This document shows positions 1-5,372 of a stretch of 7,318 bases of DNA, piece by piece. Both the position numbers and the translations under genes were made by a program. The notes under the pieces are model-generated. The model had not been told where the DNA came from. It saw nothing but the letters and a program-made list of their open reading frames with translations, and ran no database searches. Where the stretch lies: the NCBI GenBank assembly GCA_934427095.1, contig CAKRYM010000073.1:1-7318 (forward strand), given 5' to 3'. Within the stretch, counting starts at the first letter, position 1. Each line of letters opens with the position of its first letter. Origin of the DNA: an uncultured Bacillota bacterium (GTDB lineage Bacteria > Bacillota > Dehalobacteriia > UBA4068).

Positions 1-1071
1 CTCTATGGCTCCTTAGCAAAAACAGGCAAAGGGCATTTAACGGATGCTGCCATTAAAGATACGTTAACCATACCCAATGAAGTCTTGTTTGATACGGAAA
101 ATAGAGATTTGCCTCACCCAAACACGATGGATTTTTACGCCTATGATGAAGAAGGTAAAGAGATTGGCTATTGCCGGATTGTCAGTGTTGGCGGTGGGAA
201 AATTGAAGTTTGTGGCGAGCCGCCTGTGGTACCAACCAATGTTTATGAGCTAGAAAGTTTTGCTGAGATTAAAGCTTACTGCCAGCATACCCATAAGCGT
301 ATTTGGCAGTATGTCGAAGAAATAGAAGGCTCTGATATTAACCTATACCTAGAACGCTGCTGGAATGTGATGAAAACCTCCATTTTTGATGGACTAGACG
401 CAGAAGGGACATTGCCAGGCGGGTTAAATGTGCAGCGCAGAGCCCGTAGCCTGTTTACCCAACATCATATTGATGAAAGTCCCCAAACCCAGTCTAGCCG
501 CATTATCTGCGCATATGCTTTTGCTGTTAGTGAACAGAATGCCAGCGGCGGTTTGGTGGTCACTGCGCCCACTTGCGGTTCTTGCGGCGTTTTACCTGCA
601 TTGTTGTTTTATATGCAGAATAAACGCAGCTATACGGATCAGGAAATTTTGCATGCTTTGGCTACGGCTGGCGTGATCGGCAATCTGATTAAAACAAATG
701 CCTCCATTAGTGGAGCTGAATGTGGCTGTCAGGCGGAAATTGGTTCAGCTTGTAGTATGGCCGCAGCAGCGCTAGGTGAATTATTTGGCATGGATTTAGA
801 TCAAATTGAATATGCGGCAGAAATTTGTATGGAGCATACGCTAGGGCTTACTTGTGATCCCATTAATGGTTTGGTACAAATACCTTGTATCGAACGAAAT
901 GCGGTAGCGGCGATGCGTGCATTGAACTCTGTCACTTTAGCTAACTTTTTAACCAATACCAGAAAAATTTCTTTTGATATGATCGTGAAAACGATGTATG
1001 AAACAGGAACCGATCTTAGTGGTAAATATCGAGAAACTGCTGAAGGAGGCTTAGCAAAGATATACGTTTAG
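1..1071 (+). CDS. sdaA: L-serine dehydratase (L-serine ammonia-lyase), iron-sulfur dependent, single chain; 5' end missing
   Basis: This enzyme deaminates L-serine to pyruvate and ammonia in the cytoplasm using an oxygen-sensitive [4Fe-4S] cluster. The frame is open from the first base, so the gene starts upstream; 356 residues are visible. The first residues (YGSLAKTGKGHLTDAA) match the SLxxTGKGHxTD segment of the beta domain, so roughly 50 residues, including the usual SSSHTxGP motif, should be missing. The alpha domain follows: EGxLPGGL near visible residue 135, TAPTCGSCG near 189-196, SGAECGCQAEIGSACSM near 237-253, GLTCDPINGLVQIPCIERN near 282-300 and ETAEGGLAKIYV at the end. The three standard cluster cysteines should be C243, C251 and C285 of the visible part. 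No ACT domain is seen, and beta and alpha are fused as in E. coli SdaA rather than split as in Bacillus SdaAB/SdaAA. A TTG at 85 could be mistaken for a start, but conserved beta-domain sequence precedes it in frame. Odd: the APTNG motif reads APTCG, and the C-terminal cysteine is absent. Confidence 0.95.
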   Translation, partial: LYGSLAKTGKGHLTDAAIKDTLTIPNEVLFDTENRDLPHPNTMDFYAYDEEGKEIGYCRIVSVGGGKIEVCGEPPVVPTNVYELESFAEIKAYCQHTHKRIWQYVEEIEGSDINLYLERCWNVMKTSIFDGLDAEGTLPGGLNVQRRARSLFTQHHIDESPQTQSSRIICAYAFAVSEQNASGGLVVTAPTCGSCGVLPALLFYMQNKRSYTDQEILHALATAGVIGNLIKTNASISGAECGCQAEIGSACSMAAAALGELFGMDLDQIEYAAEICMEHTLGLTCDPINGLVQIPCIERNAVAAMRALNSVTLANFLTNTRKISFDMIVKTMYETGTDLSGKYRETAEGGLAKIYV

Positions 1072-1083
1072 AAAGGTGTTTGT

Positions 1084-2235
1084 ATGGTAAAACGGGAAGA
1101 CCCAAGAAAAAAACAAATTATCGTTTATGTTTTTACTCTGGTTATGTCTATTGCTTTTATTATTGTAGGGAGACATATTGCTTTACAGAATTATCCCGAA
1201 TGGGAAGGCGAAAAAGCAGACACTTATATCGCCAGGGTTATGAGCATTATCTCCAGTGAAGGAGAGGACGGCTATCAAGAAATTTTTTTCTATGGCAAAG
1301 TGCTAAACGGTCCGATGAAAGGTTCAACCGTTACGGTAAGACAAAATATTGATGCCAGTAATTTTAATTATCAACAGCCGGTAGAAAGTGGAGATAAAAT
1401 TCTTTTCTATGAGGATGATTTCAGGGAAGATAGCGACTGGCTTATGTTGGAATATTATCGAACGGGGACAATATGCCTCCTGACTTTGGCTTTTGGTTTA
1501 GGCCTGCTAGTATTCGGAAAATTTAAAGGTTTTAATGCTTTAATTGCGTTAGTGTTTACCTGTTTGTCCGTTTTCCTGGTGTTCATTCCCTCAGTATTCT
1601 CTGGACATAATATCTATATCTGGTCAATTATGACCTGTTTTTATATCATTTTAATGACCATGTTGTTTATCAACGGTGCTAGTAAAAAAAGTTTTGCCGC
1701 GGGATTTGGCTGTTTTTCTGGCGTTGCTTTGGCGGGTATCCTTACAGCGATTTTGAACGCTGCAATGAAGCTTACCGGTATGATAGACGATGATACCCTA
1801 TATTTAATGATGTTGGACACAGTGAAGCCCATTGATTTAAACGGGGTAGTGTTTGCCGCCATTATTATTGGGGCAGTGGGGGCAATCATGGACGTTGCAA
1901 TGGATATTGCCTCTGCTTTACATGAATTACAAACCCACAACCCGGATATTTCTGGCAAAAAATTGATTCGTTCTGGCTTTAACATTGGCCGTGATGTTAT
2001 GGGCACAATGGCCAATACCTTGGTGCTGGCTTATATCGGTAGTAGCCTTTGTACGACATTACTATTTGTTGCCTACAATGTATCTACTATACAGTTGCTG
2101 AATATGGAATTGATTGTTACGGATCTTTTACAAGCGTTAGTCGGTAGTATTGGTATTCTTTTAGCCATCCCATGTACGTCACTGATCTGTGCTGTACTTT
2201 ATACAAAACGAAAAGGACCTTCACCAATGGAATAA
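1084..2235 (+). CDS. YibE/F family multipass membrane protein
   Basis: A 383-residue integral membrane protein of the YibE/F-like family; its molecular function is not established, and transport or export is only guessed. One hydrophobic helix (about residues 11-29) is followed by a predicted extracytoplasmic domain (about 40-118) containing the segment FYGKVLNGPMKGSTVTVRQN and ending in SGDKILFYED, typical of the family. Then come about seven hydrophobic segments near 127-145, 148-171, 175-196, 204-228, 252-275, 306-329 and 343-373. The family signature is GAVGAIMDVAMDIASALHEL at 263-282, with acidic residues D270 and D274 inside or beside a membrane helix, followed by the basic loop GKKLIRSGFNIGRDVMGTM. 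The ATG is preceded by AAAGGTG at a suitable distance. It starts 12 bp after the serine dehydratase stop with no terminator between, so co-transcription is likely. A strong hairpin follows directly. The length suits a complete single-copy member. Confidence 0.88.
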   Translation: MVKREDPRKKQIIVYVFTLVMSIAFIIVGRHIALQNYPEWEGEKADTYIARVMSIISSEGEDGYQEIFFYGKVLNGPMKGSTVTVRQNIDASNFNYQQPVESGDKILFYEDDFREDSDWLMLEYYRTGTICLLTLAFGLGLLVFGKFKGFNALIALVFTCLSVFLVFIPSVFSGHNIYIWSIMTCFYIILMTMLFINGASKKSFAAGFGCFSGVALAGILTAILNAAMKLTGMIDDDTLYLMMLDTVKPIDLNGVVFAAIIIGAVGAIMDVAMDIASALHELQTHNPDISGKKLIRSGFNIGRDVMGTMANTLVLAYIGSSLCTTLLFVAYNVSTIQLLNMELIVTDLLQALVGSIGILLAIPCTSLICAVLYTKRKGPSPME

Positions 2236-2238
2236 AGA

Positions 2239-2269
2239 AACAAGAAGGAGGCCAAGCCTCCTTCTTGTT
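2239..2269. terminator. Bidirectional hairpin terminator between convergent genes
   Basis: A perfect 14-bp inverted repeat has arms at 2239-2252 and 2256-2269 and a 3-nt loop (caa). It lies in the short gap between the YibE/F stop and the convergent amidase gene. Read on the minus strand, the stem is followed by a T-rich tail (tttctttatt), the better intrinsic-terminator form. On the plus strand the tail is only ttatatta, so plus-strand termination rests on the very stable GC-rich stem. The amidase stop codon (2268-2270) overlaps the outer base pairs of the stem. Confidence 0.85.
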
Positions 2270-3026
2270 ATATTAACGTAATGTATTCCTCATACACATA
2301 GCCGATGGCGCCATTGTAATTTACCACATACCAATCACCGCTACGACCGGTAATGATTACATCAGCTCCACTGGGAATAATGCCAGAAGTGGTAGAAGAA
2401 AAATCTGGTTGTACTCTAAGATATACGGCATAGCCATCTGCATCAATAACCCCTCGTTGCACCGTAGTGGGCAAGACAAAAGGTATACCAAAATACTGGG
2501 TCAAAGAAAGGACCATGACTTGCGCAATAGCATTAATATTATTTCGTATCCATTCTGCATCTTCCTCATTATCATGATAAGCGACTTCCACTAGCACCGT
2601 GGGAATGCGCGTATTATTGATTTCATAAAGAGAAGTTGTTGGGGTTGTTCCCACCAGATCTGGATAGGGATATATAGTACGTAAATTGCTGGCAATTAAT
2701 TCTGCCAAAACTTCGCCTTCCGCAGAATTAGGGTAATAGAACACATCCGATCCTTGAATACGGCCGGCGAGGTTTTCCGGTGATGCATTGGAATGAAGGG
2801 CTAAATGGACATCATAATTTCCGGCATTGGATAGGCGTACGGAGCCCCCAACGGTTAAGTTTGGATCATTTTTACTAAAGGTAATGCCAGAGGCAGTAAG
2901 ATATGGCTCCATGGCATCAGCAACCAAATTCATATAGTATTCTTCATTTTCCTGGTCTTGATTTCCACTACCGCCGACATATAAGTTATATTGTTGTGTG
3001 GATGGGCTTAAGAAAACGCTTGGCAT
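2268..3026 (-). CDS. N-acetylmuramoyl-L-alanine amidase (Amidase_3 type) with C-terminal SH3-like domain
   Basis: Predicted zinc hydrolase of 252 residues that cuts the amide bond between N-acetylmuramic acid and L-alanine in peptidoglycan. Residues 1-177 form an Amidase_3 domain: VFLSPSTQQYN at the start, an ENEEYYMNLVADAMEPYL helix carrying the zinc-ligand glutamate (E28 or E29), DVHLALHSNAS with zinc ligand H78, GSDVFYYP near 92-99, and PTVLVEVAYHDN with catalytic E147. Residues about 188-252 look like a bacterial SH3 domain (YLRVQPDFSST near 202, then GDWYVVNYNGAIGYVYEEYI), a likely cell-wall binding module. The usual N-terminal DxGHGG is replaced by SPST, as in a known Bacillota subgroup, so the first histidine ligand is absent. 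There is no signal peptide or membrane segment. The length and lack of export signal recall Bacillus CwlC, a mother-cell lysis amidase, though CwlC carries SPOR repeats rather than SH3. The start is fixed by a consensus ribosome site. The gene stands alone, convergent to YibE/F and divergent from pcrA. Confidence 0.9.
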   Translation of the reverse strand: MPSVFLSPSTQQYNLYVGGSGNQDQENEEYYMNLVADAMEPYLTASGITFSKNDPNLTVGGSVRLSNAGNYDVHLALHSNASPENLAGRIQGSDVFYYPNSAEGEVLAELIASNLRTIYPYPDLVGTTPTTSLYEINNTRIPTVLVEVAYHDNEEDAEWIRNNINAIAQVMVLSLTQYFGIPFVLPTTVQRGVIDADGYAVYLRVQPDFSSTTSGIIPSGADVIITGRSGDWYVVNYNGAIGYVYEEYITLI

Positions 3027-3032
3027 ATTTTT

Positions 3033-3038
3033 CCTCCT
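3033..3038 (-). promoter_or_regulatory. Ribosome binding site of the amidase gene
   Basis: The minus strand reads AGGAGG, a full consensus Shine-Dalgarno, followed by a 6-nt A/T spacer and the ATG at 3026-3024. This fixes the start codon and therefore supports the absence of an N-terminal signal peptide. Confidence 0.9.
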
Positions 3039-3046
3039 TTTTTTTC

Positions 3047-3055
3047 TAGTATATG
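3047..3055 (-). promoter_or_regulatory. Possible -10 element of the amidase gene (sigma-K-like or sigma-A)
   Basis: The minus strand reads CATATACTA. It fits the sporulation sigma-K -10 consensus CATAnnnTA exactly and also contains TATACT, a five-of-six match to the sigma-A -10. Its position would give a transcript starting a few bases before the ribosome site. No convincing -35 element of either class is seen at the right distance (the base pair expected to be AC for sigma-K is not), so this is a weak call based on a short motif. Confidence 0.3.
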
Positions 3056-3122
3056 TTTTTGTAGGTGCCGCTAGGCAGGGAATGAAATAATTGTGAAGAA
3101 ATTTAATTAGTTAACATAAAAA

Positions 3123-3129
3123 AGGCAGG
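3123..3129 (+). promoter_or_regulatory. Ribosome binding site of pcrA
   Basis: AGGCAGG, an AGGAGG-like site with one extra C, lies 5 nt before the ATG at 3135. It supports this start, from which the conserved helicase Q-motif begins at about residue 7. The rest of the 108-bp divergent region (3027-3134) is AT-rich; I see no strong sigma-A promoter for pcrA in it. Confidence 0.65.
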
Positions 3130-3134
3130 TAACT

Positions 3135-5363
3135 ATGGATATTTTGAAGCATTTAAATGAACAACAGCAGCATGCGGTAACTTCTGAGGGACAACATGTA
3201 TTGGTGGTAGCTGGTGCAGGCAGTGGGAAAACCAGAGTCTTGGTAGACCGTGTGGCCTGGTTAATACAAGAAAAAAATGTGTCACCTAATCAGATTTTTG
3301 CCGTAACCTTTACCAATAAAGCAGCAAAAGAAATGCGTAGCCGAATTGAGGATATGCTACAAATCAATACCCGTTGGATGTGGATTGGTACATTCCATGC
3401 ACTGTGTACACGGATGCTGCGCATGGAAGGGGATCATATTGGGATCGGCAAGGATTTTGTGATTTTTGATGACACAGACAGCCGAAATATGATTAAACGA
3501 ATTCTGACGGATATGGGATTAACCGGGGATGAGAAGAATTACCATCCTTCGGCTGTGCTAGCAGCGATCAGTGATGCAAAAAACAAACTGATGCGGCCAG
3601 CGGATTATTTTGCCAAAGCGGAAGAGGAATGGGATAAAAATGTAGCTAAGGTCTACGAGCGCTATCAGACCTTGTTAAAAACCAATCACGTACTAGATTT
3701 CGATGACCTTTTGACCCATGCTCTTTGGATGCTAGAAGAGCATCCAGAAATATTGGCCCGTTATCAACAGCGTTTTCCCCATATTTTAGTTGATGAATAT
3801 CAGGATACTAACCATTGCCAGTATCGCTTAATTCGATTACTAGCAGGGAAAACCGGCAATGTGTTTGCCGTTGGGGATCCGGATCAATCTATTTATCGTT
3901 GGCGTGGCGCTGATATTAGTAATATTTTGGATTTTACAACGGATTATCCTGATGCAGAAGAAATTCCTTTGACACAAAACTACCGCTCTACGCAGAACAT
4001 CTTGGATGCGGCCAATAGCGTGATTGCCAACAATATTTCCCGCAAGGAGAAAGAACTTTTTACCCAATGCGGCACTGGGGAAAAAATTGAGCTTTATCAT
4101 GCGGATAATGATAGAGAAGAGGCTCTTTATATTATCCGGCGAGTTTTGGCATTACAAGCGGAAGGCCAGCCCCTTTCTGATTTTGCAGTATTATATCGTA
4201 CCCACGGGCAAAGTAGGCTTTTTGAAGATGCTTGTATTAAAATGAATATTCCTTATCGTGTTTACGGTGGAATGAAGTTTTACGACCGGAAAGAGGTAAA
4301 AGATACGTTAGCCTACTTACGGTTGCTCATCAATCCCCATGATGACGAGGCATTGCGTAGAGTTTATAACGAGCCGCGTCGAGGGATAGGTGTTTCCAGT
4401 TTTGAACGATTACAAGCTGCAGCAACCGAGCAAAATTCTTCCTTATGGGATGTGTTTTCTCACCTAGATGAGTTGAATTTAGCGCAAACTTCCCGAACAA
4501 AATTAAAGCAGTTCGCCACTTTAATCAATGATCTTACGGCATTCGCCAAAAACTGTGAATCCATGGAGAAAATTCTCCACGAATTGTGGCAGCGGACGGG
4601 TTATACCGATATGATCATGGCAGCAGAAAATCGGGAAGAAAAAGCAGAAATTTTGGAACAGTTGGTGGATACCGCTAGTGATTTTGATGCATCTTATGAA
4701 GAAATGAAGGTATTTGCCACTGAGGATGAGCCTATTGATCCTATATTAATTGCTTTTTTAAGTCAACTTTCTTTGGCTACTGATCTAGATCAAGCCGATT
4801 TGACCAGCGGCGCCGTAACCTTAATGACGCTGCATGCAGCTAAAGGCTTGGAGTTTCCTGTGGTATTCCTTGTCGGCATGGAAGAAGGGGTTTTCCCGCA
4901 TAAGCGTGTGGTATATAGCTTTGATGAGGCCGAAATGGAAGAAGAACGTCGCCTTTGCTATGTGGGGATTACCCGCGCAAAAAAATTGCTGATTCTTTCC
5001 ACAGCTGCTCGCCGGCAATACTGGGGAACTCAAGAAAATAATAAACCTTCCCGCTTTTTAAAAGAGATTCCAGAAGAATTACTGGAGCATACTGGTTCTG
5101 TGGGCAGAAAGGCCTATTCTCCTAAACAGGAATATCGTAAGACGGAAAGTGTTTTTGCTCCACGGGTATTGGTCAATACAGAAGAAAAGCGTAATGTCGG
5201 CGTTGAAGTCGCAGTAGGAGACCGGTTGCGTCATGCAAAATTTGGTGATGGCGTCGTAGTTTCTATGAATGGCAGCGGCGATGATTTACAAGTTTTTGTT
5301 GCTTTTCCTGGGCAGCCAGTAAAGCAGTTGATGTGGAAATATGCACCGGTAAAAAAGATTTAA
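3135..5363 (+). CDS. pcrA: ATP-dependent DNA helicase PcrA (UvrD/Rep family, superfamily 1A)
   Basis: A 3'-to-5' DNA helicase and translocase, essential in several Gram-positives, acting in nucleotide excision repair, rolling-circle plasmid replication, and clearing RecA and transcription-replication conflicts. At 742 residues it matches the usual PcrA size. All SF1A motifs are present in order: Q motif LNEQQQHAV (7-15), Walker A AGAGSGKT (26-33), Ia FTNKAAKEM (59-67), Ib GTFHALCTRML (85-95), Walker B VDEYQD (219-224), III GDPDQSIYRWRGAD (247-260), IV LTQNYRST (279-286), then FAVLYRTHGQSR and YGGMKFYDRKEVKD in the 2B/2A region, V TLMTLHAAKGLEF with GMEEGVFPH, and VI EEERRLCYVGITRAKK. The C-terminus (about 690-742) holds the Tudor-like module with VGDRLRHAKFGDGVVVS, which in Bacillus PcrA contacts RNA polymerase. 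The ligA start follows 9 bp after its stop, indicating an operon as in Bacillus pcrB-pcrA-ligA; pcrB is not upstream here. No defect is seen. Confidence 0.97.
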   Translation: MDILKHLNEQQQHAVTSEGQHVLVVAGAGSGKTRVLVDRVAWLIQEKNVSPNQIFAVTFTNKAAKEMRSRIEDMLQINTRWMWIGTFHALCTRMLRMEGDHIGIGKDFVIFDDTDSRNMIKRILTDMGLTGDEKNYHPSAVLAAISDAKNKLMRPADYFAKAEEEWDKNVAKVYERYQTLLKTNHVLDFDDLLTHALWMLEEHPEILARYQQRFPHILVDEYQDTNHCQYRLIRLLAGKTGNVFAVGDPDQSIYRWRGADISNILDFTTDYPDAEEIPLTQNYRSTQNILDAANSVIANNISRKEKELFTQCGTGEKIELYHADNDREEALYIIRRVLALQAEGQPLSDFAVLYRTHGQSRLFEDACIKMNIPYRVYGGMKFYDRKEVKDTLAYLRLLINPHDDEALRRVYNEPRRGIGVSSFERLQAAATEQNSSLWDVFSHLDELNLAQTSRTKLKQFATLINDLTAFAKNCESMEKILHELWQRTGYTDMIMAAENREEKAEILEQLVDTASDFDASYEEMKVFATEDEPIDPILIAFLSQLSLATDLDQADLTSGAVTLMTLHAAKGLEFPVVFLVGMEEGVFPHKRVVYSFDEAEMEEERRLCYVGITRAKKLLILSTAARRQYWGTQENNKPSRFLKEIPEELLEHTGSVGRKAYSPKQEYRKTESVFAPRVLVNTEEKRNVGVEVAVGDRLRHAKFGDGVVVSMNGSGDDLQVFVAFPGQPVKQLMWKYAPVKKI

Positions 5364-5364
5364 C

Positions 5365-5369
5365 GAGGG
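5365..5369 (+). promoter_or_regulatory. Ribosome binding site of ligA
   Basis: GAGGG lies in the 9-bp gap between the pcrA stop (5361-5363) and the ligA ATG (5373). The spacer is only 3-4 nt, rather short, so translation of ligA may depend partly on ribosomes finishing pcrA. The following MDINEAKKRIEALRAEI is a typical LigA N-terminus, which supports the start. Confidence 0.65.
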
Positions 5370-5372
5370 CTT

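Noticed and set aside
85..87. TTG as the start codon of the serine dehydratase
   Set aside because: Conserved beta-domain sequence (SLAKTGKGHLTDAA) lies upstream in the same open frame, so the gene begins outside the window.
1641..2015. Open frame of 124 codons on the minus strand inside the YibE/F gene
   Set aside because: It is antisense to conserved membrane segments including the GAIMDVAMD signature; the hydrophobic pattern is a mirror of the real gene.
3066..3077. Short inverted repeat tgcc-gcta-ggca in the divergent region, as a possible operator
   Set aside because: Only 4 bp per arm with no extension; expected by chance in a region of this size.
3091..3120. TTGTGA with CATAAA 18 bp later as a promoter for pcrA
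   Set aside because: Each box matches only four of six consensus bases, and the resulting start would fall at or inside the ribosome binding site, leaving almost no leader.
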